This document shows, piece after piece, positions 31,238-38,910 of a stretch of 42,522 nucleotides of DNA. The DNA lies in NCBI GenBank assembly GCA_946405575.1, contig CAMJHP010000021.1, forward strand, positions 1 to 42,522. Direction: 5' to 3'. Numbering within the stretch: the stretch's first letter is position 1; every line of letters starts with the position of its first letter. The position numbers and the translations under genes are program-made. The notes beneath the pieces are model-generated. The model did no database searches. It saw only the letters and a program-made list of their open reading frames with translations, and had not been told where the DNA came from. Origin of the DNA: an uncultured Bacteroidales bacterium (GTDB taxonomy: Bacteria > Bacteroidota > Bacteroidia > Bacteroidales > F082).

Positions 31238-31554
31238 TCCAGCAGCCTCCTCATCGCCCTCACCATCTGTTCCTCCATCATCGTGCATTTTTCGTCGGCT
31301 TCGATGACGGCACAGAGGTCGGCCAAGAGGTCGATTCGGTCGCCTTCTGTGGCGGCGTATAGGGGCTTGTTCTCGCGGATGCAGGTGATAACTTCGGCAT
31401 CGCTCATCTTGGAGAAGAGTTTTTCCGTCTTTTCAACGGCATCGAAGCCGCTCCTTTCGAGCATTACTTTCACTTCTTCGGATTTGATATTACCATCAAT
31501 GTTGGCGGCATAAAGCATCACCAATGTCTTGAATTCTTCTTTGTTTAATGTCAT
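31234..31554 (-). CDS. TerB-like helical protein
   Basis: A 106-residue cytoplasmic, mostly helical protein. MLYAANIDGNIKSEEVKVML is the TerB-type first motif (a hydrophobic-ANIDGxI pattern with acidic residues), and VIEADEKCTMMEEQMVRAMR is the matching second one; in TerB these acidic residues bind metal. It is shorter than true TerB (about 150 residues). Start ATG 31554 excludes the repeat-rich leader that an upstream start would translate. As first gene of the TerB-RyR-channel operon it may be a sensor or scaffold; no other Ter genes are present, so a tellurite role is unsupported. Confidence 0.7.
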   Translation of the reverse strand: MTLNKEEFKTLVMLYAANIDGNIKSEEVKVMLERSGFDAVEKTEKLFSKMSDAEVITCIRENKPLYAATEGDRIDLLADLCAVIEADEKCTMMEEQMVRAMRRLLE

Positions 31555-31586
31555 GGTGTTATATTGTTGATTGTTTGATTGTTTAA

Positions 31587-31643
31587 TTGTTGAATTGTTG
31601 GCGGTCAAACAGTTAAACAGTTCAACAGCCAACAATTCAACAA
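31587..31643. repeat. Long inverted repeat (16-bp perfect arms) in a TTGTT-rich leader
   Basis: TTGTTGAATTGTTGGC (31587-31602) and its perfect complement GCCAACAATTCAACAA (31628-31643) flank a 25-nt loop. It overlaps the 5' leader of the TerB-like gene and sits just past the stop of the DUF4301 gene (both leftward). Its arms consist of the same short AACAATT words seen in the leader at 39622-39660. Confidence 0.7.
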
Positions 31644-31647
31644 AAGA

Positions 31648-33159
31648 TCAGCTATGCATCGGCTTCAGCAAATCGTTCACCGTCTTCACGGGGTTGAAGG
31701 TCTCGATGGGCACTTCAACGAAGATGGTGATCCAGTCGGCCATAGCTCCGTTCCAAAGGCCGGGCAACTCCAAAGCCTTCAGCTCGCGACCGTCTTTTGA
31801 TTTGTTGGAGATGAAGCCTGTGTTGGCATCTACGTAGTCGGTCAAGCAGAATGCTTCGCCCTTGTAGTTCCAGCAGCCGCACACCAGGTCGACGGGGTTG
31901 AAGTGGGTCGAGCTTTGGAAGATGGCCTCTTGCTGCGCGTTCTTGTGGTCGATTTGTGATGACTCGATGATTTGCAGGGATACTTCATCGTCCAGATTCT
32001 TCACCCAGAAGGGACCGCCGCCGGGTTCGCCTTCGTTTTTCACCATACCGCAGATACGCATTGGGCGGTTGAGCTTGTTGTAAAGGTAGTCAATTTTTTC
32101 GATGTCGTTGTAGTCGTTCACGAAATCGGGGATGTCCATCATCAGGTCCTGCTTGGCAAAGCGCAGGGCCTCGTTCAGTTCATCGGTAGAGACTGCACCT
32201 TGGTCTAGCATCTCAAGGTATTCGAAGTTGCGCTGCTGCAAATGGAGGAGGAGACCCGCCAACACCTTTTTATATACGATGGTGGTTTGCGCCTTGGTCT
32301 CAGGCACAATATTGTCGATGTTCTTGATGAAGACGATCTCCTCCCCGAGGTCGTTCAAGTTTTCGATGAGGGCACCGTGGCCTCCCGGACGGAACAGAAT
32401 CTTGCCGTTGGCCTCGCGGAACAACTCACCGTTGGCGTCGATGGCTACCGTGTCGGTGGAAGGTTTTTGGCAGGAATAGGTGATGTCGTAGCGCACACCG
32501 TATTTCTTCTCATAGCTGTCCTTCAGCGCGCTGACGGTCTTCTTGAACGGCTCTTCATGTTCAGGCGAGACGGTGAAATGCAACTTGGCCACACCTTCGT
32601 TGTCGGTTGCATAGCGTGCAGCTTCCACTAAGTGCTCTTCCAGAGCCAGACGGTCGAATCCGTCATAATGGTGGAATTTCAACAAAGCTTTGGGAAGTTT
32701 GCCGTAGTTCAGGCCGTCTTCCAAAAGAAGGGCTTTTACAATATCAACTTTACGGCCTTCCTTTAATAAGGTGTCGATGTCGTTGCCGTAGAGGCGTTTA
32801 ACGGCAGCGTTGAGGTCGTCGAAGAATGCAAAGTTGTGGATGTGGGCGAAGAAGATGTCGGTAAACTTGGTTTCTTCACCTGTTTCAATGAAGGTAAAGA
32901 GGTCCTTGAACATACGTGAGGCTGCACCTGAGGCAGGGACAAACTTCGTGAATTGATAGAACTCCTTGTCGGCTTCAAAACTGTCGGTCATCCGTTTGAC
33001 CTGTTCCTCATCGAGGCGCAGGATGCCATCACCGAGGGTGGCGGGGCGCATCAATTGGACGTATTGTGTGCCTCTTTTCAGTTGTGCGACTTGGTTTATT
33101 ACTTGATTTTCAGTAATGTTTCTTTCTGAAAGCTGTTGAAGGTCTTTTTCTGTAAGCAT
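31648..33159 (-). CDS. DUF4301 family protein
   Basis: A 503-residue protein of the usual DUF4301 length, a family largely restricted to Bacteroidetes. Recognisable parts are FEADKEFYQFTKFVPASGAA near the start of the conserved region (about 45-70), the run FRPGGHGALIENLNDL in the middle (about 265), and KNEGEPGGGPFWVKNLD in the last third. The fold may be nucleotidyltransferase-like, but I cannot confirm it from sequence. No signal peptide. ATG 33159 was chosen because in-frame starts further upstream would run into the tRNA region. It is followed by the TerB-RyR operon, but the repeat between them suggests separate units. Confidence 0.85.
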   Translation of the reverse strand: MLTEKDLQQLSERNITENQVINQVAQLKRGTQYVQLMRPATLGDGILRLDEEQVKRMTDSFEADKEFYQFTKFVPASGAASRMFKDLFTFIETGEETKFTDIFFAHIHNFAFFDDLNAAVKRLYGNDIDTLLKEGRKVDIVKALLLEDGLNYGKLPKALLKFHHYDGFDRLALEEHLVEAARYATDNEGVAKLHFTVSPEHEEPFKKTVSALKDSYEKKYGVRYDITYSCQKPSTDTVAIDANGELFREANGKILFRPGGHGALIENLNDLGEEIVFIKNIDNIVPETKAQTTIVYKKVLAGLLLHLQQRNFEYLEMLDQGAVSTDELNEALRFAKQDLMMDIPDFVNDYNDIEKIDYLYNKLNRPMRICGMVKNEGEPGGGPFWVKNLDDEVSLQIIESSQIDHKNAQQEAIFQSSTHFNPVDLVCGCWNYKGEAFCLTDYVDANTGFISNKSKDGRELKALELPGLWNGAMADWITIFVEVPIETFNPVKTVNDLLKPMHS

Positions 33160-33260
33160 AATTGTAGATTTTAAACGCTTCAAAAATAAGAAATTATGTG
33201 ATGCGAAGAAAAAAATATTGAAAATTTTTCTGAAACTGTGCGATGTAATGAAAAAAGTTG

Positions 33261-33269
33261 TATCTTTGC
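33261..33269 (+). promoter_or_regulatory. Promoter (-7) of the tRNA-Leu pair
   Basis: TATCTTTGC is a perfect -7 element 13 bp before the first tRNA. It sits in the gap between the leftward DUF4301 gene and the rightward tRNAs. Confidence 0.65.
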
Positions 33270-33281
33270 AGCCGATTTCAA

Positions 33282-33365
33282 GCCCAGGTGGTGAAATTGG
33301 TAGACACGCCACTTTGAGGGGGTGGTGCCGATTACGGCATGCAAGTTCGACTCTTGTCCTGGGCA
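33282..33365 (+). tRNA. tRNA-Leu (anticodon GAG)
   Basis: An 84-nt class II tRNA. The acceptor arms GCCCAGG (33282-33288) and CCTGGGC (33358-33364) pair fully. The D-loop region has TTGGTAGAC, the anticodon arm CCACT-TTGAGGG-GGTGG gives GAG, a long variable arm (GCCGATTACGGC) marks tRNA-Leu, and the T-arm carries GTTCGACTC. CCA is not encoded. Confidence 0.95.
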
Positions 33366-33375
33366 CAATCACCAA

Positions 33376-33457
33376 GCCCCGATGGCGGAATTGGTAGACG
33401 CGTACGTTTCAGGTGCGTATATCGAGAGGTGTGCAGGTTCGACTCCTGTTCGGGGCA
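33376..33457 (+). tRNA. tRNA-Leu (anticodon CAG)
   Basis: An 82-nt class II tRNA, 10 bp after the first and surely co-transcribed. Acceptor arms GCCCCGA and TCGGGGC pair; D-loop TTGGTAGAC; anticodon arm TACGT-TTCAGGT-GCGTA gives CAG; a shorter variable arm ATCGAGAGGT follows and the T-arm has GTTCGACTC. CCA is not encoded. Confidence 0.95.
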
Positions 33458-33468
33458 CAGAAAAGCAA

Positions 33469-33508
33469 AACCCTAATTGATGTTCGGTCAGTTAGGGTTC
33501 TCTTTTTC
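33469..33508 (+). terminator. Rho-independent terminator of the tRNA-Leu operon
   Basis: AACCCTAATTGA (33469-33480) pairs with TCAGTTAGGGTT (33488-33499) over 12 positions including one G-T pair, with a 7-nt loop TGTTCGG, followed by CTCTTTTTC. It lies 12 bp after the second tRNA. Confidence 0.85.
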
Positions 33509-33557
33509 ATCTTGTCAGTTCAATGCCTACCTGTTTGTGTAGCGATACGGAAAGAGT

Positions 33558-34580
33558 ATGTCAAAAACAACCAATGTAGTAATTGTTGGAGCAGGACCTG
33601 CTGGTACAGTATGTGGATACCTGTTGAAAAAAGCGGGTCAAGATTGTGTCATCGTAGATTATGCAACGTTTCCAAGAGAGAAGATTTGCGGTGGTGGACT
33701 GACGCCGAAAGCCTATGAATTGCTTCATGATCTGATGCCCAATCTTCATTATGATTATCAGAGTGTCAAGCACTTTAGGTTGATGATGGATGGAAAAACA
33801 CTTTGTGAAGTCGACATCGACAAGGAATTGAGAATGGTGCGCCGAAAAGACTTCGACTATGCGATGCTCAAGCAGTTCTTGGCTATTGGAGGCCAACTGG
33901 TTAAAAGCGCCTTTTCGCATTATGAGAAACAGAAAGATGGTAAGATTTTAGTCACACTTAAGTCGGGTGAACAACTTACTTGTGATTATCTGATTGGTGC
34001 TGATGGTGCGAACAGTCAGGTTAGGAAGCAACTGACAGGACAACGTCTAAGTAATTCTCTCTGGATGGAACGGTATGTGAAGAAAGGCCCCAATGAGTTT
34101 ATCTTTGAATTTTCAAATTATTATAAAAAAGGCTATTCTTTTAGTTTCCCGAATTTGGATTGGGATATTTCGGGAATTGGTGGATTGTATGCTTCACTTG
34201 ATGATCTCCGCTCACACCAAAGCCAATGTGCAAATACGGAAGAGGTCTCCATGAATGATTCTCCTCTAAGAGGTGCCTTTATTTCGGTGGAAACTGTTGA
34301 ATCGGGGAAAGATCATGTTATCCTCATTGGTGATGCTGGCGGGTTTGCGAATAAGTTGACGTACGAAGGTCTTTATTATGCCATTGCGACGGGTAGAAAT
34401 GCCTGCAACGCCATTTTGCGAGGCAAGTCATTTGCCATTACCAATCGTGAGATATTTCGTAAGAAACGCAAAGAAGTTTGGATGACAAGCTTGTTTTACA
34501 GTCGGTTAGGCTTGATGCTGATGAAAGTGGGGGCGCATAGTCCAAAACTCATCAAAAAGGCTTTTGAAATGAATTACTAG
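33558..34580 (+). CDS. FAD-dependent oxidoreductase, geranylgeranyl-reductase family
   Basis: A 340-residue flavoprotein. The N-terminal Rossmann motif VVIVGAGPAGTVCGYLL (about 7-23) binds FAD, EKICGGGLTPKAYELL (about 46-61) is the conserved ChlP/geranylgeranyl-reductase-family signature, LIGADGANSQVRKQL is the second FAD motif, and LIGDAGGFANKLTYEGLYYA (about 252-271) is the third. Such enzymes reduce double bonds of isoprenoid chains or lipids, or oxidise related substrates; the substrate here is unknown. No membrane helix or signal peptide. It lies alone on the plus strand after the tRNA terminator, 19 bp before an opposing small ORF. Confidence 0.87.
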   Translation: MSKTTNVVIVGAGPAGTVCGYLLKKAGQDCVIVDYATFPREKICGGGLTPKAYELLHDLMPNLHYDYQSVKHFRLMMDGKTLCEVDIDKELRMVRRKDFDYAMLKQFLAIGGQLVKSAFSHYEKQKDGKILVTLKSGEQLTCDYLIGADGANSQVRKQLTGQRLSNSLWMERYVKKGPNEFIFEFSNYYKKGYSFSFPNLDWDISGIGGLYASLDDLRSHQSQCANTEEVSMNDSPLRGAFISVETVESGKDHVILIGDAGGFANKLTYEGLYYAIATGRNACNAILRGKSFAITNREIFRKKRKEVWMTSLFYSRLGLMLMKVGAHSPKLIKKAFEMNY

Positions 34581-34599
34581 TTTTTTGAAGATTGTCGAT

Positions 34600-34779
34600 T
34601 TAATAATTCAAGCAGTAAAACGCGATTTTCTTGATTTCTGTAGAAATCCTGTCTTGTTCTTCGTAAAGCCATTTCTTCTCTTGAAAAATTTCAAGAACTT
34701 CATCTTGGTTCATAGTATCGGAAAGTGTTTCTTCAAGTATTTGAATTCTTTCAATGATGTTTGCAAGTTCTATCCTCAA
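34600..34779 (-). CDS. Possible small coiled-coil protein or gene remnant
   Basis: On the minus strand a frame stays open from just after a TAA at about 34830 to a TAA at 34602-34600. Read from TTG 34779 it gives 59 residues, with RIELANIIERIQILEETLSD and then EVLEIFQEKKWLYEEQDRIS: a leucine/isoleucine heptad-like, charged, helical pattern that looks like real protein. An internal ATG would leave 35 residues. No ATG lies near the frame's beginning, and no family is recognised. It sits downstream of the RluA-family gene, in the same direction, and may be an alternative-start small gene or the remnant of a larger one. The overlapping plus-strand ORF looks like its mirror and was not kept. Confidence 0.3.
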   Translation of the reverse strand: MRIELANIIERIQILEETLSDTMNQDEVLEIFQEKKWLYEEQDRISTEIKKIAFYCLNY

Positions 34780-34847
34780 ATTTCTTAACGATGCAAGAAA
34801 TACTAATCTATCTATAACAATAGTTTTTTAAAGACAGATCAATAGAA

Positions 34848-35771
34848 TTAAGTGTAATTCCTTGCTATCCCTGGGAACGGCCTCTCAAATACCTTCGGGA
34901 ACGGTGTCTCAAACTCCATGTCCTTTTTCTTATAAGGGTGGTGGAAACAGAGTTTGTAGGCGTGCAAACACAAACGTCCCAACGAATTGTCGCCATTACC
35001 GTATTTTGGGTCGCCAACCACGGGATGTCCAATGTCAGCCATATGGACGCGGATTTGGTTTTTACGACCAGTCTCTAGTTGTAACTCGACCAGAGAATAC
35101 CGTGGATTAGAATATAGAGTCTTATAGAATGTTTCCGCATATTTGCCGCCGTTGTCGGTGGGACTGGAATAGGTGATAAAGGCTTTGTTGTCTTTCAGCC
35201 ACGATGAAACTATGCCCTCCTTTTTCTCCATGCAACCATTCACAACGGCTACGTAACGACGGTCGTAGACGGTGTTTTTCCAATCCTCCTCAAAAGCTAA
35301 TGCCACCTCCTTGCTCTTGGCAAAGAGCATCAGACCTGAAGTGTCGCGGTCGAGGCGATGGATGGTGTGGGCTCGGCAGCGTTGCTGTGTGTAAATAAAA
35401 TATTGGTTTAGAATGCTTTGTGCAGTGTCTTTCTCTTTGGTAGGACTATTAGTGAGCAGTCCTTCTTTTTTGTCGATAACCAAAAGATATTTGTCTTCGT
35501 AGACAATACTCAGCCAGGGGCTATGGAAGCGTTCCTTTGCAGTGGGTTTCCCTATTTCGACGACCATACCAGGGTCGAGGGCAAAATTGAACATGGTGGT
35601 GCGTTGCCCGTCGACAGAGACGACTTTATTAGCCAACATGCGTTTTGCCTTATTTCGGCTGATTCCATCTAGTTTCTTCATCAGGAAATCCATTAGTTGC
35701 ATTGGCTCCGATACATTGAATTTCAGTGGATTGCTTTTGGAATGCGGGACTTTAAGATTGTCTTTTTTCAT
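34848..35771 (-). CDS. RluA-family 23S rRNA pseudouridine synthase
   Basis: A 307-residue protein with an S4 RNA-binding domain (about 27-75: LMDFLMKKLDGISRNKAKRM) and an RluA-type catalytic domain (about 85-300). HRLDRDTSGLMLF (138-150) contains the catalytic Asp141; ELQLETGRKNQIRVHMADIG and HPVVGDPKYG are the other conserved blocks. It converts uridine to pseudouridine in rRNA (or tRNA); the exact target site cannot be told from sequence. It is followed downstream by the doubtful small ORF and preceded, 28 bp upstream, by dnaB on the same strand. Confidence 0.92.
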   Translation of the reverse strand: MKKDNLKVPHSKSNPLKFNVSEPMQLMDFLMKKLDGISRNKAKRMLANKVVSVDGQRTTMFNFALDPGMVVEIGKPTAKERFHSPWLSIVYEDKYLLVIDKKEGLLTNSPTKEKDTAQSILNQYFIYTQQRCRAHTIHRLDRDTSGLMLFAKSKEVALAFEEDWKNTVYDRRYVAVVNGCMEKKEGIVSSWLKDNKAFITYSSPTDNGGKYAETFYKTLYSNPRYSLVELQLETGRKNQIRVHMADIGHPVVGDPKYGNGDNSLGRLCLHAYKLCFHHPYKKKDMEFETPFPKVFERPFPGIARNYT

Positions 35772-35799
35772 CTAATTCTGTAATTAATATAATGTAAAA

Positions 35800-37359
35800 T
35801 TAAAACGGTATCGGTTCATCTGAGGTGATAGATGGATTGTAAGGTTCCATATTGTCGTCGTCATTCATTTTCGAACCGATGACCATGGATGAGTTGTCAA
35901 ACTGGTTGTTGGGACCGATGCTGGTGAAACTGCTATTGTCGAAGCCTTGTTCCAATTCCTCAAAACGAGCATATTGTCCGACAAATCTCAATTCAACCTC
36001 GCCTAATTTACCATTGCGGTGTTTGGCGATATCGATGATGGTGTAGCCTTTAGGTTTGTCTTCAGCGTCTACACCATCTTTATAATATTCAGGACGATAG
36101 ATGAACATCACCATATCTGCATCCTGTTCAATGGCTCCCGACTCGCGCAAGTCGGAGAGGATAGGTTTCTTTGACCCGGGGCGTTGCTCTACGCTACGGC
36201 TTAACTGAGAAAGGGCTAATACGGGAATCTCCAACTCTTTGGCCAAGCTTTTCAGCGAACGTGATATGGTGCTGATTTCCTGCTCACGGTTGAGACCTCG
36301 GTCGCCTTTGGCGGTCATGAGTTGCAGGTAGTCAATGAAAACCATTTGAATGTCATGCTGCTGTTTCAGGCGACGGCATTTGGCACGCAACTCAAAGATG
36401 GAAAGCTGGGGTGTGTCGTCAATAAATATGGGTGCATCGGTCAATGGGGTAACTTTGGTGTTTAACTGTTGCCACTCGTATTCTGCCAATTCGCCTGAGC
36501 GCAGTTTGTCGGCAGTGAGTGAAGTTTCAGTCGAGATCAGACGAGTGACCAATTGAACGGATGACATTTCCAATGAGAAGAAGGCGATTGGCTTGTTGAA
36601 TTCGACTGCGGCATTTCGGGCTAAATTCAAGGCAAAGGCGGTCTTACCCATACTGGGACGTGCAGCCAAGATGATGAGGTCTGACTTTTGCCAACCTTGC
36701 GTGATTTCGTCAAGTTTGGTGTAACCGGATGGCACACCTCGGAGCTTGGCGTCGGCGTTTTTGGCGTTCTGAATCTCCTTGATGGCCTTGCTGACCAGAT
36801 CTTGCATCGAGTCGTAGCTGCGGCGTAGGTTGTTCTCGCTGATTTGGAACAAGTTGTTTTCGGCTTTGTCTAACAAATCGAACACATCAGTGGTGTCTTC
36901 AAAGGCTTCGTGTATCATATCCGAAGAAATCAGAATGAGTTGACGCTGAATGTGTTTCTGCATAATGATGCGGGCGTGGTATTCGATGTTAGCCGCAGAA
37001 ACCACACGGTTGGTGAGTTTCGAAATGTAATAGGCACCTCCGACCATTTCCAATTCACCTTGTTGCTTTAATTCGTTTGTGACAGTAAGAATATCAATTG
37101 GTTCGGATTTCCCAAAAAGGGATTTGATGGCGGCAAAAATCTTTTGGTGCTTGTCTAAATAAAATGCTTCAGGTGAGAGAATGTCAATGACTTCATTGAC
37201 TGCGTCTTTTTCTAACATAAGGGCACCCAACACTACTTCCTCAAGATCGGTGGCCTGGGGAGGAATACGTCCTTGACTTGCAAAGACTTGGTCTGGAGTC
37301 ATCAAATTACGTTTTGCGGTATCGCCGAAAGGTCGGCGCATAGTAGTATCATTAGGCAT
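35800..37359 (-). CDS. dnaB: Replicative DNA helicase DnaB
   Basis: A 519-residue protein: N-terminal DnaB domain (about 30-135: PPQATDLEEVVLGALMLEKD), linker, and RecA-like helicase domain with Walker A ARPSMGKT, Walker B VFIDYLQLM, and SQLSRSVEQRP followed by SDLRESGAIEQDADMVMFIY. The C-terminal tail is polar and acidic, as usual for Bacteroidetes DnaB. It unwinds DNA at the replication fork as a hexamer and is loaded at oriC. No intein. ATG 37359 was chosen because the -7 element lies at 37390-37398, so the more upstream ATG at 37428 is outside the transcript. Confidence 0.95.
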   Translation of the reverse strand: MPNDTTMRRPFGDTAKRNLMTPDQVFASQGRIPPQATDLEEVVLGALMLEKDAVNEVIDILSPEAFYLDKHQKIFAAIKSLFGKSEPIDILTVTNELKQQGELEMVGGAYYISKLTNRVVSAANIEYHARIIMQKHIQRQLILISSDMIHEAFEDTTDVFDLLDKAENNLFQISENNLRRSYDSMQDLVSKAIKEIQNAKNADAKLRGVPSGYTKLDEITQGWQKSDLIILAARPSMGKTAFALNLARNAAVEFNKPIAFFSLEMSSVQLVTRLISTETSLTADKLRSGELAEYEWQQLNTKVTPLTDAPIFIDDTPQLSIFELRAKCRRLKQQHDIQMVFIDYLQLMTAKGDRGLNREQEISTISRSLKSLAKELEIPVLALSQLSRSVEQRPGSKKPILSDLRESGAIEQDADMVMFIYRPEYYKDGVDAEDKPKGYTIIDIAKHRNGKLGEVELRFVGQYARFEELEQGFDNSSFTSIGPNNQFDNSSMVIGSKMNDDDNMEPYNPSITSDEPIPF

Positions 37360-37389
37360 AAATTGAAATTCTTTGTTCGTTTTCGAAAG

Positions 37390-37398
37390 GCAAAAGTA
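37390..37398 (-). promoter_or_regulatory. -7 promoter element of dnaB
   Basis: Minus-strand TACTTTTGC, a perfect -7 match, 31 bp before ATG 37359. It decides against the longer reading frame starting at 37428. Confidence 0.65.
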
Positions 37399-37444
37399 CG
37401 AATTAAAATCTGCCCCTATGTAAGTCATCCAATGAAGTTATCAA

Positions 37445-38908
37445 CTACTTGAAAAAGAGTTGATAAGTTTTTGTAATGATTTCATTTTCAGTGATTAAGT
37501 CTTCTCGTGCCTGTTGATAACTTAGGAGGTCGTTGCTGGTCGCTTCAAGGAGAATCCTACTGTGCTCAAACAGTTTTGCATCGCTAAAAAGTGACTTTTC
37601 AAGGCTTTGCAGGGTAAGTCCTTGCTTGATGGCAGGGTGGTAGAAATGGGCTTGTTGCAGCACTTCGAATAGGTTGAAGACCTTGTAACCAATCGTTTGG
37701 TTTTGGATAATCTTGTGGCGGAGCAAGGTGGTGGTAAGGTTTTGTGGTGCAAAGCAAACGATTTGCTCATAATGAGAGAGTTTCTCAATGAGCAAGTCAA
37801 TGGCTTCTTTCCAACGGCTGTGGTCGTCGAAGCAGTCCCAAACGAATCGATTTTGGGCAGCCAAATCATCCCTGCGTAGGCCAATGGAGGGCATTGGATC
37901 TATGGATGCATCATATTTGTGTTCACCTTGCAAAGCAAAGGCTAAAATCATTTCTTCATAAGGTTTGGTGCCGTCGAGTTCGGGTATGGCGGGACGGTTG
38001 AACAACAAGTTCAGATAAGCCACTGACTTGGGCTTAGGCTGTGGTGCTAACGAGTAAAGTGTTTTGTAATCAACATAATACGAATTGGTATCCAAGGCTT
38101 CAATCTGATGCGCTTCCAACGAATCTGGTTCAATTTGACGGAGCATTTTGGCATTGGAGTTCACACCGTTGAAATAGCATTGGAATAAGATTTCATCGTC
38201 CATAGCAGTGGTGAAGAGGAAACTGTTTCTTGGAATGAGCTTCCAGCAATGTCCTTGAAAATCACAAGGGTATGGATTGTAGCAATGTGTTCCGATGTTG
38301 ACCAATGGCGAATGGGGTAAGGCGACCACTTTCTTCAGCCGTTCCACATTCTCTTTAACAAAAGCCTCGTGCTCAGTGACATACTCCATCACCGACTCCA
38401 TTTTGAACAGCTGTTGTACGTCGATGGAACCTTCTTTCACATAATCGCCGTTGAGGTACATAAGTCTGAAATCGCTGAGTGGCACTCCACATCCGTGTAA
38501 TACATAGTATTGTAAGGCTGCATCGTTATAATAGGTGTCGCTGAGACGCATCGAGCTCTTCACTTCCACAGCCAACCAATGATCACCGTCTCGTACTAGC
38601 ATATCCAGCATAATGAGCGTGTCGTTATACTGAAATACAGCTTCATACATTACATTGACTTCGGGGTTGCAGAGGTTGTCCCAAGTCTCTTGCACTTTCT
38701 TGGGGAACTGTGATGGTGAGTTGGGCGACATATCGATGCCATTGGGAAATACCTTATGGGCGAGCACACCGACGTCGGTGCCGCGCTGGAATTTGGCCCT
38801 TTGTTCGATACTAAGCTTGTCACGCAGATAAGGATGCTTTTTCTGCATATACAAAGCCTTCTCACATTGTAAGCCTTTGATATAGGTTGATTTGGAAAGT
38901 ATGTGCAT
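37445..38908 (-). CDS. Cas4-like PD-(D/E)XK Fe-S nuclease domain fused to DUF2779
   Basis: A 487-residue protein. The N-terminal 260 residues have the Cas4/RecB-nuclease layout: an early Cys14 (KGLQCEKALYM), RGTDVGVLAH (42-51), Glu90, Asp102 and EVKSS (115-119) as the nuclease core, and three Cys near 258-270 (THCYNPYPC, FQGHC) that with Cys14 would bind a 4Fe-4S cluster. After a short linker comes DUF2779 (about 295-440: YYVDYKTLYSLAPQ, YEEMILAFALQGEH). Members of this group are predicted nucleases in DNA repair or processing. ATG 38908 gives a start immediately before the fold and 2 bp after the stop of the adjacent exonuclease gene; an upstream frame would overlap it. Confidence 0.8.
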   Translation of the reverse strand: MHILSKSTYIKGLQCEKALYMQKKHPYLRDKLSIEQRAKFQRGTDVGVLAHKVFPNGIDMSPNSPSQFPKKVQETWDNLCNPEVNVMYEAVFQYNDTLIMLDMLVRDGDHWLAVEVKSSMRLSDTYYNDAALQYYVLHGCGVPLSDFRLMYLNGDYVKEGSIDVQQLFKMESVMEYVTEHEAFVKENVERLKKVVALPHSPLVNIGTHCYNPYPCDFQGHCWKLIPRNSFLFTTAMDDEILFQCYFNGVNSNAKMLRQIEPDSLEAHQIEALDTNSYYVDYKTLYSLAPQPKPKSVAYLNLLFNRPAIPELDGTKPYEEMILAFALQGEHKYDASIDPMPSIGLRRDDLAAQNRFVWDCFDDHSRWKEAIDLLIEKLSHYEQIVCFAPQNLTTTLLRHKIIQNQTIGYKVFNLFEVLQQAHFYHPAIKQGLTLQSLEKSLFSDAKLFEHSRILLEATSNDLLSYQQAREDLITENEIITKTYQLFFK

Positions 38909-38910
38909 GG

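Noticed and set aside
31234-31554. Tellurite-resistance function for the TerB-like gene
   Set aside because: No TerC, TerD, TerA or TerZ gene is nearby, and the protein is shorter than TerB; its operon points to RyR and a channel instead.
33282-33457. tRNA-Leu pair as an integration site of a mobile element
   Set aside because: There is no integrase gene and no repeated tRNA 3' end in the window.
34585-34788. 67-residue plus-strand ORF
   Set aside because: It is Phe-rich, uses a TTG start, and is the mirror of the more protein-like minus-strand frame.
37360-37428. N-terminal extension of DnaB from ATG 37428
   Set aside because: The -7 element at 37390-37398 lies inside it, and the extra residues do not match the DnaB family.
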